From Azolla caroliniana (Eukaryota; Polypodiophyta): a DNA stretch of 64,000 bases. Of the stretch, positions 54,411-64,000 are shown piece after piece. The position numbers and the translations under genes were made by a program. The notes beneath the pieces are model-generated. The model worked only from the letters and a program-made list of their open reading frames with translations. It searched no databases and was not told where the DNA came from. How positions within the stretch are numbered: position 1 is the first letter of the stretch; each line of letters starts with the position of its first letter. The stretch lies in NCBI GenBank assembly GCA_043228905.1, contig JBHGNT010000015.1, positions 10,354,001 to 10,418,000 of the forward strand. Reading direction: 5' to 3'.

Positions 54411-55008
54411 GTGTCTTATAAATCTTTAAGTGAGTATTCTAGTTCATTAATTTATTCATGTATAATTGATCTTGTGCTTCAATTTTATTATTTTAGTATT
54501 GACGCCACACAATTACCACATTATGAATGGCAATTACTCGACTCTAATTTAGACGATTTTCAAGACGTGTTTCCTAACGAATTTCCACTAACATTACCAC
54601 CAAAACGTAATGTGGACCATCAGATTGAACTCATTCCCGATGCTGCTCCAGTGAGCATTCCACCTTATCAAGTTAGTCGATTGGAAGAGGATGAGATTGC
54701 TAAACAAATTAAGGAATACTTGAGTATGGGAAACACAAGGTATAGTAAATCACCTTGGGGTGTGCTAGTTCTTTTAGTTAAGCGGAAGGAAGGTTCATGG
54801 CGAATATGTATCAATTATCGTCATTTGAATAAAATGACAATAACAAATGTAAATCCGTTACCTCGAGCCGATGATTTGATTGATCATTTGCATGGGGCTT
54901 GATATTTTACGAAAATTGACTTACGAATAGGTTATCATCAGATTCTCATTGCCGAGGATGATATTCCTAAACCCACTTTTCATACGCGCTATGGCCATTA
55001 TGAGTATT
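54411..55008 (+). pseudogene. gypsy-2 reverse transcriptase, part 1
   Basis: [53 protein letters not shown] and [14 protein letters not shown], then TGA (54,900) and [14 protein letters not shown], the first catalytic region. Cut at 55,008 by the inverted family-C copia. Confidence 0.82.
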
Positions 55009-55435
55009 TGTAAAGAATAGCGTGTGGAAGCTTGTAGACAAACCAGCTCAACCGGATTACAACAATAAAATAGAGAATGAAGGTTTAATGGAAGCTTAAG
55101 AATAGAGAATACATAACAGAGATAGAGAAAGCATAAAGCATAAACTCAACTCAAAATAATAATGCTCTGTATATAGAATGTGCGAAGAGAGCACTTTTAT
55201 ACAAGTCCTTACACGGACTGATAGAAGTACTGACAAGTACTTCAATGCTCATACGAGCGACTGACACTGACTCCTAAAAATACGCCTACGTACTAGGCTA
55301 GATTCGTAGGCCTCTAACGGCCTACCGGTTACAATCCAATCCAACTCTTGGTTTTGGATACTATCTGGACACCGATTTGGTTCTTTGTTCCGGCTCTGGG
55401 CCAATTCGGATCCGGTTGAGCTTGTCTGCTCAACA
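55009..55435 (-). repeat. family-C 3' LTR
   Basis: Plus strand TGTAAAGAATAG...CTCAACA. Compared with 60,006-60,431 it differs at dozens of sites, largely transitions, indicating an old insertion. Confidence 0.85.
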
Positions 55436-55448
55436 CTCCCCCTCAAGC
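55436..55448 (-). other. family-C polypurine tract
   Basis: GCTTGAGGGGGAG on the sense strand directly before the 3' LTR. Confidence 0.75.
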
Positions 55449-56146
55449 TCAACTTGAGGTCGGATCGCAATGTCTGTGTTTGTGGTAATCAGTCCTCTCC
55501 TTCGGCTCCACCTGGTGTCCTCCCGCCTGGCTCGTGCTCCTTGCCTAGTTTGGTTCTGCTTTCCTCGACCCGTCTGGTTCTGCGCTCCTCGATCTTCTCG
55601 GTCGGCTTGTTTGCTCATAAGGCCCTTCTCAGCTCCTTCAATGTTGTGACTCCGACGCGTCGCAAGCCATTAGTTCCTCCGTGTCAGTGTCAACTTCAAC
55701 TGCCTCCTCGTCTGTTTGGCCTTCTATTGATTCGGCTCCTCCGAATCGAACTACTTTTTAGAATCGGCTGCCTCCGATTCGTTCCAACTGTTGTCGGAAT
55801 TGGCTATCTCCAATTCGTCATTAGTCTTCAAGCCCTTGACCACATCGGACCAAGTCTGGGTCTTGGCCTTCTTGTTCCACTCGGCTCTGTCCTTCTTGAC
55901 TCTACTGCCGTCGCCGCTTGTTTCGACCTCATCAGATGTGCCGACTTCTTCAGTCGACTTAGCTTCCTTTTCCTTCTTGTCTCCCCCTATTTTCCTGATT
56001 TTCGTTCTAGTTCTCCCTGTATCAGTTCCAATTCCCCACCTCAAGTGCGGCATGTCGAAATGTTGAAGCCCAAGCATCTCCAAAAAATGTTGCAACTTGT
56101 CGGTTCCAAGGGCCTTCGTGAAGATGTCGGCAACCTGTCGATCCAT
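55449..56146 (-). pseudogene. family-C charged C-terminal extension
   Basis: Downstream of the copia C-terminal motif DRQVADIFTKALGTDKLQHF the frame continues for about 200 codons to the LTR, broken by at least one stop (55,751). It is rich in Lys/Glu/Asp (KIGGDKKEKEAKSTEEVG; KTQTWSDVVKGLKTNDELE) and then Arg/Gln (REDRGAQNQTGRGKQNQTRQ). Shared with copia-2, it appears to be a family-specific extra domain of unknown role. Confidence 0.65.
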
Positions 56147-57722
56147 CCAGACATACTGGAGTTCTACTTCACCTATGAGGACTGTGATAATGCACTTCTA
56201 TGTGCTTTGTCCGAGCATGGAACACAGGGTTCTTGGTTAGCTGCATGCTGCTCATGTTGTTGCAATAGATCGGGATCAGAGTCACCACTTCGATCCGTAG
56301 GTCTTGCAACAGTCGTCGAAGCCAAATAGCTTCGTAGGTGGCAACAATAGCACCCCGATATTTAGCCTCAGTGCTCGATAGAGCCATAATTGGCTGCTTT
56401 TTGCTGCTCCAAGCAACAACCGCACTACCAATAGAGAACATGAATCTGATACTGGACCGTCGATCGGACACATGTCCAGCCCAGTCAACATCCATATAAC
56501 CGACCAGATTTTCAGTAATACCGTGTCGATATAATAGTCCTCGGTCCTTATTGCCGTTGACATATCTTAGTATTTGGTGCGTGCACTGAAGGTGCTCCAC
56601 GGTTGGCTTTTGCATGAATTGGCTTATTGTGCCGACCGGATAGCTAATGTCGGCTTGGATGATAGTTAAATAAATGAGGCTTCTGACAATTTGTCGGAAC
56701 CGTTTCTCATTGAAGGCCGCCGGTCAAGAGTCGGCACTACACTTCAAGTTCTGGTTGGCACTCTGTCATGGCGAACTTGTACAACATATTTAGCACATAA
56801 TGTCTTTGTGGGAGCAATATGCCATACGAGGTGTGGAGCACTTTGATCCCGAGGAAGTAATGAAGGTCCCCCAAGTCCTTCATTTCGAATGCATCTGACA
56901 ATTAGGACTTCACTCGGTCGATTACAGCAAGGTCGGGTTCGGTGATGACTAGATCATCCACGTATAACAAAATACATACGGACCTCTTGGACCTGTCCGG
57001 ATGAACAATGAAGAGCCCGACTTCAAGGCTGCAAACCCCATCCTACACAACCTGTGCGTGATCTTCGAGTTCCAATTCCAAGCGCGGCGGGCTTGCTTTA
57101 GGCCGTAAAGGAACTACTGACTTGTTCAACTCCGACTGAAAACTAGGGGGTTGGATTATGTAGACCTATTCTTCAAGGTTGCCTTGAAGAAACACATTCT
57201 TCACGTCCGTTTGGTGAAGATACCATCCCCTTGTCGCAACAACCGTTAGCACCACACGAACTGTCGTCATCCTCGCTACCGGAGCAAAGGTCTTGTCATA
57301 GTTGATTCCGTGGGTCTGCGGTATCCTTTGGCCACTAACCGGGCCTTGTACCGGTTGACTAAAATATCAACATTGTACTTTGCATTGTACACCCACTTGC
57401 AACCGATCGGTTTGCAATGTCAGGGAGGGTCAATCAAGTCCCATGTGTCGTTGGCATCAAGTGCTCGCATCTTCTACGTAGCTCTCTGGCTCACACACTT
57501 CTGCCACTTTCATCATGTACGCATAGTGATGCGCCACGTACTCATTATATACGTACCTTAGCCGGAATGAAATTGGCCTCTCATCCAGAGTACCGAATAC
57601 TTCATCTTCTGCCCGTATTGTTTCGGGCTCACTTGCCTCATCCTTTGGAATCGGGTCGGAATCAGACATCGGTGTCAGTAGAGAGTACCATGATGTCGAC
57701 TCATCAAATTCGACATCTTAGC
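56147..57722 (-). pseudogene. family-C reverse transcriptase and RNase H
   Basis: RNase H is clear at 56,169-56,615: CTHQILRYVNGNKDRGLLY, SSTEAKYRGAIVATYEAIWL, YCNNMSSMQLTKNPVFHART; the usual ADWAG is VDWAG. Upstream to 57,700 are RT remnants in broken frames, e.g. EPESYVEDAS at 57,470 and the region corresponding to YVDDLVI near 56,960. Confidence 0.78.
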
Positions 57723-58752
57723 TCACTTGAACTTGTTTTGTTCGGGGGTTATAGTACTTATAACCCTTTTGCTCATGTGAGTAGCCGACAAATCTGACTT
57801 CGGGTTCAGCTTTCTCTGCTTCTCATCCGGCACATGCACATATGCAATGCTACCGAATATCTTAAGGTGCCTTAAATTCGGTTTCCGTCGGAAATACGGC
57901 TTGTGTGTTGATACCTTATCCCCGATCCGGTTTTGGATGTAGATGGCCAACCAGACCACTTCAAACTAGTAGAATTTGGGCATGCTCTTCTCTTCCAGCA
58001 TTGCCCGCGCCCCCTCCACAATTGACCGGTTCTTCCTTTCAGCCACACCGATTTGTTCCGATGTGTATCAGCAGCTAAACTAGACTCTCCGAATTCCCTT
58101 CTACTGCAGATAGTTGTTGAATTGGCCAAAAAAATATTCTTTTCCACCATCTGACCGTAGGCACTTGATCTTCCTCTCTGAAATTCAACAAGACTTTGCA
58201 GATTCTAGAAAAAGTCGAAGAGGTAGATCCATGTAGTCGTCGATGAAGGAGACAAAATACTGACTCCCGCCAAGACTAACGTTCTGTGTTGGTCCCCATA
58301 CATCCGAATGTATTAGATTGAGCTTGTTACGGATCTGGTTTCTTTCGATGAGGAACAGAAGCCGGTGTTGCTTCCCGAGCTGGTAGGCTTCACAAATTTG
58401 GGCCTTCCGGCCACTAAATTTTGGCAATCCGAAAACAATCTGTTTTGATGCAGGTCTTGAAGCCTGTGATAGTTGACGTGGCTAATCCGCTTGTGCGACA
58501 GGTCGATATCTAATTCGACCTTTTGTCTTTATGCGAACATAGTAGTGCTGACGTCGTTGGTGTCGAGGATAAACATCCTCCCGTCCTTGTGCCCTTGCGC
58601 AGTTATTTGGCCTTCTTTCTCAATGAAGCACCCGAGGTGCGTAAACTGCACTTGCATCCCCTGGTGACGATCTACCCGATCGACACCAGGTTCTTTGTGA
58701 TTATCGGAACATGTAGTACGTTCATTGGTTTTCCTTTTTGTCAAACATGGCT
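57723..58752 (-). pseudogene. family-C integrase
   Basis: AYQLGKQHRLLF, LIHSDVWGPTQNVSLGGSQY and FVSFIDDYM (58,220-58,390) are the zinc-region end and first catalytic block. VWLAIYIQNR and LRHLKIFGSIAYVHVPDEK (57,800-57,960) are the C-terminal part. The frame is interrupted by stops and shifts. Confidence 0.78.
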
Positions 58753-58980
58753 TAAAGGGACTTCTCGACATGCACAATCGGGTGAGGAGTGTCGTCTCCG
58801 GTTTCGATAATTCCTTGTTGCTTCGGCTTTTCCAAAAAATAGAACCACCCTTCATGGTTCGTCATGTGGTTTGATGCTTCAGAGTCAATGTAGCACACTT
58901 CCTCCGATCCGGAAGTGGTCTTCTTCATCGAGTTCGCCTTGTGCTTCATCACAAAGGCTGGCCCTTTTTTGGTCTTTCCA
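58753..58980 (-). pseudogene. family-C protease
   Basis: EEVCYIDSEASNHMTNHEGW shows the copia protease site with the Gly of DSGAS replaced by Glu, which should abolish activity. Confidence 0.75.
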
Positions 58981-59054
58981 GTTTCGGATCCTTCTGATCC
59001 TTCAGTGTAGTGCGATCTTTGACAACTCCCTTGTCTTGTCTTGCCAAATCCGGA

Positions 59055-59901
59055 TTTATCCGAATTGGTGTGCTTCTTCTAACACTCACTTTCTCGGTGG
59101 CACTTCTTGCCACAATACCAGCATTTCATTTCGGCCTTTCCTTGTCGGTTTTCGGTGCCACTTTGACTCCCCCTTCTTATGGAGGGTCCGGAATTGCTGT
59201 TGGTACTATCTTTGTGCCTCCGGTTCTGCTCGTGCTTGCCTATGTTATTGCATGCCAACCCACCTCTTCCTCCACGCCCACGGGGCCGATCCGCCTCCGT
59301 GTACAACATCTGTTGTCCGATTGAGTGGTTCTCGACCCACCTGCGTGGTTTTCTTCGACCATCAACATATATTACAGGTCGAAGAAGGACGGTGGTTTCT
59401 GCAGGGTGCAAATTGTTGTCCGGATTGGGCCGTACCGTTGTGCTAGACCACCGAGGAAATCTGGACCATCTCATCCTCGTCCATCGTCACATTGATGGAA
59501 CGAAGCGCGTCGCAGATGCCCTTGATCTTGGTGGTGTAGTCGGTGATCGACATGTGCCGTTGCTGGATACTATTGAGCTCTTGCTGGAGCTGCAACTTCC
59601 GAGGCATGGTACTTGCCGCGAAAACCTTCTGGAGATTTTCCGAGGCCTCCTTCGGTGACTTTGCATCTCTCATGTAGCCTAGCATCTGGTCGTACACATA
59701 GGACGCGAGACAATACAACACTATGCTCGCTCCTTGCTCTCATGCCGGGAAGTCCTTGTGTGCTGAATTCGACGTTGCTCCTTCCACGTAGCTCCAGTAT
59801 CCAAGCCCCAACAGGTAGTGGTGCATCTTATACGACCAGGATGCATAGTTACTCCAGTCGAGCATTTCTATTGGAAGTGATCTCGCCATGCATCTCTCCA
59901 T
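59055..59901 (-). pseudogene. family-C gag
   Basis: Starts at ATG 59,901 (a second in-frame ATG at 59,889). YKMHHYLLGLGYWSYVEGA is the gag N-terminal signature; one stop lies near 59,750. MSITDYTTKIKGICDALRSI and the knuckle CWYCGKKCHRESEC (the Gly before His is Cys) follow. Its closest relative in the window is the gag at 63,226. Confidence 0.8.
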
Positions 59902-59990
59902 ACCTTCTCTTTTCGGTCTATTCTTTTACCGATGGTTAGGGTTTGTCTTCAGAAAAAAAATGCTTGTCGGCAGCAGAGGTTCTCAACCCT

Positions 59991-60005
59991 CGCGCTATGA
60001 TACCA
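59991..60005 (-). other. family-C primer-binding site
   Basis: TGGTATCATAGCGCG on the sense strand, adjoining the 5' LTR: an initiator-Met-type site with one change (cag to cat). Confidence 0.8.
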
Positions 60006-60431
60006 TGTAAAGAATAGTGTGTGGAAGCTTGTAGACAAACCAGCTCAACATTACAACAATAAACAGAGAATGAAGGTTTAATGGAAGCTTAAGAACAGAG
60101 AATACACAGGAGAGATAGAGAGAGCAGAGGCACAAACTCGACTCAAAATAATAATACTCTGTACATGGAATGTGCTCAGAGAGTAGTTTTATACAAGTCC
60201 TTACACGGACTGATAGAAATACTAACAAGTACTTCAATACTCATACGAGCAATTGACACTAACTCCTAAAAATACACCTACGTAGTAGGCTAGATTGGTA
60301 GGCCTCTAACGGCCTACCGGTAACAATCCGATCCGGCTCCTGGTTCCGGATACCATCCGGACACCGATCCGGTTCTTCGTTCCGAACTCCGATCCGGCTC
60401 TGGGTTGTTCAGCTCATTCAAATCCGGTTGA
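60006..60431 (-). repeat. family-C 5' LTR, end truncated
   Basis: TGTAAAGAATAGTGTG...AATCCGGTTGA, where the last ~20 bases seen in the other LTR are missing and gypsy-2 RT begins. Confidence 0.82.
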
Positions 60432-61741
60432 CGTCATTCGGGTTGACTAATGCTCTAGCCACATTCCAACAAGTGCTGAATGGCGTTTTGTGATATCAAC
60501 TCGGTGAATTGGTTGTCGTCTTCTTGGATGATATTCTCAAGATCATGTTTAACATGTTCGATTTGTTTTGCAAAAGTTGTGTGACGATTCTTTCTATGCA
60601 AAACAATCAAAATGTGATTTTTTCCAAAAATCTATTGTGTACCTAGGTCATTTAATTATGGAAAATGGCGTTGAAATTGAACCTTCTCGTATTGAAAAGG
60701 TAAACTTTGGCCCATTCCTCATAATATTCGTGAACTTCGATAATTCTTAGGATTTGTTGGATTTGTATGAAAATCAATTCGTAACTGTTCCAAATTGACT
60801 GCACCATTAATTGACCTTTAAAAGGTCATCCATGCAAGTTTGTCAAACCAATTTCGTGGAATGGAAACTTGACATATCATTTGAGACACTCAAAGAGCAT
60901 GTGTGTCAAGCTCCCACTCTTCTATTACCGGACCCATCCAAGCCTTTCTCAATCTAAACCGATGCTAGTGGTTATGCTATTGGTGTTGTCCTTTATCAAG
61001 GCGGTCACCCTATCACTTTTGAAAGTAAGAAGCTTGATGCTACTCAATCTCGGTATTCAGTTCAAGAGAAAGAGTTGTTCACGGTAATACATGCACTAAA
61101 AACATGGAGGCGTTATCTCTATGGAAATCAATTTGTGGTTACAACAAACCATCAATCCTTGAATATGTTGTTACTAGCACCCTACCTTCGAAGGCAACCT
61201 TTCACATTACAAATGTTTTGCTCTACCGTAGTGGAAAGGTTTGTGTTCTAGATTTACCAAACATACAACAAAAAATTATTCATAAATGTCATGATGCACC
61301 ATCAACTGGTCATCGCGGAATACAACGCACACTCGTTCTCATCTCAAGTACTTTTTTCTAGCCTAAGATGCGCTTTGACGTGCATAAATATGTGACTCAA
61401 TGCTTTCAATGTCAGATTCATAACTCGGAACCACTTAAAGTTGTTGGTATTTTACATCCCTTAGATATTCCCAACAACAAATGGGAAAGTATCTCGATGG
61501 ATTTTATTGTTAGTTTACCTCATACACAGAGGGGTCATGATGCCATTTGGGTTGCCGTTGATTGACTAACAAAATTGGCTAGATTTATTTCTACCAAAAC
61601 CACAGTAACCACTCAACAATTGGCTTATCAGTTTGTTGATGAGTTATTTTGTTTTTATGGATTACCAATGGATATTGTTAGTGATTGAGATTCCAAGTTT
61701 ACTAGTGACTTTTGGACTTAGTTCTTTAAGAAACTAGAAAC
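60432..61741 (+). pseudogene. gypsy-2 RT part 2, RNase H and integrase core
   Basis: FGLTNALATFQQVLNGVL then VVFLDDIL (RT catalytic box, ~60,520). RNase H pieces lie at 60,870-61,200 in shifted frames. Integrase zinc region: HKCHDAPSTGHRGIQRTL and CFQCQIHNSE; core SMDFIVSLPHTQRGHDA and IVSD-stop-DSKFTSDFW. In-frame stops near 61,361, 61,563, 61,687 and 61,720. Split at 61,741 by the solo LTR. Confidence 0.8.
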
Positions 61742-62380
61742 TGACAGGAGCTGCACACTCCCTACACGCAACGCTCGGCCACAACCAAGCTTAGAATCAT
61801 ACACAGAAAACGGGAAATAGATGTTCGACACAGAAAAGAGAAGAGTACACAGGATGTTTACGTGGAAAACCTAAACTAGGGAAAAAAACCACGGCAGCCC
61901 ACAGGCTGCAAACTATCACTATGTTAGAATGTACAACAGTGAGTTCACGGAGGCAACGACCTCGTGCTCACGATCTTCGCCACAAGCGGCGGTTACAATC
62001 AGAGGCAATGACCTCTTCCTCTCTCTCTCACTCTCTGTACACTGTTACGTACTCTGGTCTCGCATAGACAAGAATAACAACAACAGCTAAAAGTTTGCCC
62101 TAAGTCATATTTATACTAATATGACTTTTCGGCTATTTACAAATGTAGCCATGATGGACTCTCAGAAATGTATTTACGAATATGTCTCTTCATCCGGTTC
62201 TCACCAGGTCTGCACCATCCGGCTCTCCGTAGCCGAGTACTCCTCATCCGGTTCTCACCGGGTCTGTACCATCCGGCTCTCCGTAGCCGGGTACTCCTCA
62301 TCCGGTTTCGGCCTCGGCTGAGTTTGTTCATCGGCACTGTTCTTCTCCCTTCCCATCTGGAGGGACCTGTCTCCCAACAG
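61742..62380 (-). mobile_element. Solo LTR in gypsy-2 integrase (related to copia-1 LTR)
   Basis: 639 bp, TGACAGGAGC...TCTCCCAACA on the plus strand, with perfect target duplication gaaac (61,737-61,741 and 62,381-62,385). Shares with the copia-1 LTR the order aaaaccacgg, (CT)n, gccctaagtcatatttata, a ccgg-rich tandem repeat and a final gagggac...cccaaca. Integrase sequence continues across it. Orientation (minus) is inferred from the TATA box. Confidence 0.9.
62191..62312 (-). repeat. 54-bp U3 minisatellite in solo LTR
   Basis: Units start at 62,191, 62,245 and 62,299 (last partial), each with catccggttctcacc and catccggctctccgtagcc half-units. Same place and same half-unit design as the copia-1 array, but different sequence. 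Confidence 0.85.
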
Positions 62381-62997
62381 AAACTACATTGAGCATGAGC
62401 TCTGCAGATCATCCTTAGTATGATGGACAAAGTGAACGCGTTAATCAAATTATTGAGAACATGCTTCAAGCTTATGTAGCAAAAACCCCTTGTAAGTGGG
62501 AGCAATACTGTCCTACCTTAGAACTTGCCTATAATAGCTCTAAACATACATCCACTGAATATAGTCCTTTTATGTTGATGTATGGTTTTCAGCCACGTAC
62601 CCTAGTTGATGTCACAATCCATTGTGATACATTAGAGAGTACATGCAATTTTTAGCAAGACATGAACCAAATGGTGCATATTGCCAAAGAAAATGTGAAG
62701 ACAACTCAAGATCATGCTCGATTTTATGTTGATCAAGAAAGACGTCCTCATGCATTTACTATTGGTCAACAAGTTTTTTTGCGTGTCACTACTAATTCTA
62801 CGTCAGTGTTTACGAGCAAGCGCACTAAGTTAGACCCATCATATTGTGGCCCATTTGAAATCCTTAAGCAAGTTGGGTCATCTGCTTATCACCTTGCCTT
62901 ACCCCATAACATTGGTATTGTTGAAAATCGAACTCAACTTACCATAGAGACAGTGTTCACACTAGGCAGTGGACATCATACTAGGCTAGATTTGTAA
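62381..62997 (+). pseudogene. gypsy-2 integrase C-terminal part
   Basis: LSMSSADHP-stop-YDGQSERVNQIIENML contains the catalytic Glu region; CPTLELAYNSSKHTSTEYSP, FMLMYGFQPRTLVDV and LDPSYCGPFEILKQVGSSAY complete the integrase. A stop lies at 62,653. No chromodomain is seen before the stop at 62,995. Confidence 0.82.
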
Positions 62998-63225
62998 TTA
63001 GTAGAAAGGGCACTTGCCCTAGATGAGTTGGTTTTTAAAGCAACCTCTTGTAACCTAGTTACTTTGGGACGTAATATACAGTTTCTCTTCTAGAGCTCTC
63101 TCCCTCTCTCTCTATCATTCTCTTTCTTGTCTCACGTGTGTTGTGCTTAAGCTCGCAAAGAACTGACTGATCATTGTAGCAACGATTTTTGCACACCTCA
63201 CATCAAGAGTAAAAGAAGTTCAACA
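62998..63225. other. Spacer between gypsy-2 and copia-4
   Basis: Contains a (CT)n-rich segment (63,095-63,125) and could be leader or partial LTR, but no TG...CA repeat pair or initiator-Met primer site is visible. Confidence 0.4.
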
Positions 63226-64000
63226 ATGAACACCCTGAAGGGGAGCACTCTTCCCACCGAGAAGCTCGAAAAAACAAACTTCGCATCTTGGGAGTACAAG
63301 ATGCATCAATACCTTGTTGGACAAGGTTACTGGTGCTACATTGAGGGAGCTCATGAAACGCAACCCAACCCGACACACGTCGACTACCTAGCATGGGAGT
63401 AGGCTACGAGCCGTGTGTTGTATTGTGTTGTGTCATGCCATGCATTCATGACCACATGCTCGACTATATTCGAGATTCGAAAATGCCGAAAGAAGCTTGG
63501 GGAAATCTCAAGAAGATTTTTGTAGCCAATACGGCTGCATGAAAGCTCCAACTTCGACAAGAGCTAAACAACGTGCAATAGAGGGACATGTCAATAACCG
63601 GCTATACCTTGAAGATCAAGGAGTTGTGCGATACCCTCTATTCGATTAATGTCGTCATCAATAATGATGAAATGGTGCAAATATGCCTCGGCAGCTTGGC
63701 ACCTAGATTTGGCACGATCAGATCGGCCATTCTTGGGAGGGAGAACCCTCTCTCCTTTTTTGACTTTCAATCGATTCTGTTGGCTGAAGAAAATCATGTT
63801 CGACAAAGGAACAATGCACCTAATGGTCAGATGATCTACTCACAATCGGATGATAGAAGAGGATTCGACCGTGGAAATAGAGGTCGGTTCGGACGAGGCC
63901 GACACGGTTTGCCGACCCAAGAGTGTAACTGCCACCAATAGCAAGAGGACAGAAACAGTCCCAGAGAGTTCGGCAGAAGGGGGAGCCACCCCGCCGGACC
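63226..64000 (+). pseudogene. copia-4 gag (partial, runs off right edge)
   Basis: ATG at 63,226: MNTLKGSTLPTEKLEKTNF, ASWEYKMHQYLVGQGYWCYI, matching family-C gag. A stop at 63,400 and a frameshift follow. From 63,588: MSITGYTLKIKELCDTLYSI, DEMVQICLGSLAPRFGTIRS and an Arg/Gly-rich RNA-binding tail (FDRGNRGRFGRGRHG) with a stop at 63,939. The rest of the element is outside the window. Confidence 0.78.

Larger units (their letters stand above)
55009..60431 (-). mobile_element. Inverted copia element (family C) inside gypsy-2 RT
   Basis: About 5.4 kb on the minus strand. The 3' LTR (55,009-55,435), polypurine tract, C-terminal extension, RNase H, RT, integrase, protease, gag, primer site (59,991-60,005) and 5' LTR (60,006-60,431) are all present but decayed. 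The right end is truncated: the LTR stops after aatccggttga and joins gypsy RT, and no target duplication remains. The same family as copia-2 (7.7-10.3 kb). Confidence 0.88.
53390..62997 (+). mobile_element. Ty3/gypsy relic split by two later insertions (gypsy-2)
   Basis: Fragments of one plus-strand gypsy coding region: gag (53,540-53,890), protease (53,891-54,358), RT part 1 (54,411-55,008), RT part 2 to integrase core (60,432-61,741) and integrase C-terminal part (62,381-62,997). The RT break at YGHYEYL (55,008) resumes with FGLTNALATFQQVLN at 60,440. No LTRs could be identified at either end. Frequent in-frame stops show long inactivity. Confidence 0.82.

Noticed and set aside
55385-56329. 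314-codon plus-strand frame rich in Leu/Ser/Phe
   Set aside because: Antisense of the family-C C-terminal extension and RNase H; it is open by composition only.

Overview
This window reads as nuclear DNA of a land plant that is dominated by transposable elements. Two genes look like host genes: an intronless FYR-domain/ISE2-like helicase gene (about 32.86-37.93 kb, + strand) and a dirigent-protein gene (about 39.82-40.38 kb, - strand). The rest is Ty1/copia and Ty3/gypsy LTR retrotransposons, LINE-type elements, solo LTRs and AT/GA/CA/TATG microsatellites. The dirigent gene and initiator-tRNA-Met primer sites fit a land plant. The style of the first gypsy element (protease core ALIDHGSKINLMS, RT core FLDD) makes a seed-free plant (bryophyte, lycophyte or fern) more likely to me than a flowering plant, but that is recollection-based inference.

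Layout. (1) 1-1,072, - strand: a reading frame open at the left edge, encoding a DUF4283-like (LINE ORF1-type) protein. (2) 1,155-6,815, - strand: a very young, intact copia element with one 1,360-codon gag-pol frame, perfect 5-bp target duplications and a 55-bp U3 minisatellite present in 5 copies in one LTR and 2 in the other. (3) 6,821-10,325, +: an LTR-like block carrying tRNA-like modules, then a 5'-truncated copia relic (family C). (4) 10.85-12.3 kb: microsatellite tract with a telomere-motif hairpin; 12.4-13.2 kb: LINE 3' fragment. (5) 15,864-24,777, +: an old gypsy element whose gag is split by a solo LTR and whose protease region carries a second LTR-like insert. (6) 24.8-27.3 kb: compound microsatellites. 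(7) 27.3-32.7 kb, +: decayed LINE. (8) 32.86-40.54 kb: the two host genes. (9) 41,591-52,005, +: a LINE bracketed by a perfect 15-bp target duplication, with a copia element (41,788-46,974) nested in its 5' leader. (10) 53.4-63.0 kb, +: a gypsy relic split by an inverted family-C copia (55,009-60,431) and by a solo LTR (61,742-62,380). (11) 63,226-end, +: the gag start of another copia element related to family C.

The nesting gives a relative history: gypsy elements and LINEs are oldest, family-C copia and solo LTRs invaded them, and the 1.1-6.8 kb copia is the most recent arrival. Several relics keep one reading frame over kilobases but are studded with TGA/TAA/TAG codons, as expected from C-to-T decay of methylated DNA. 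The most unusual coding feature is the helicase gene: a transit-peptide-like N-terminus, a FYRN-FYRC module, an acidic linker, and a Ski2/ISE2-type helicase whose Walker B box has changed to DKFH.
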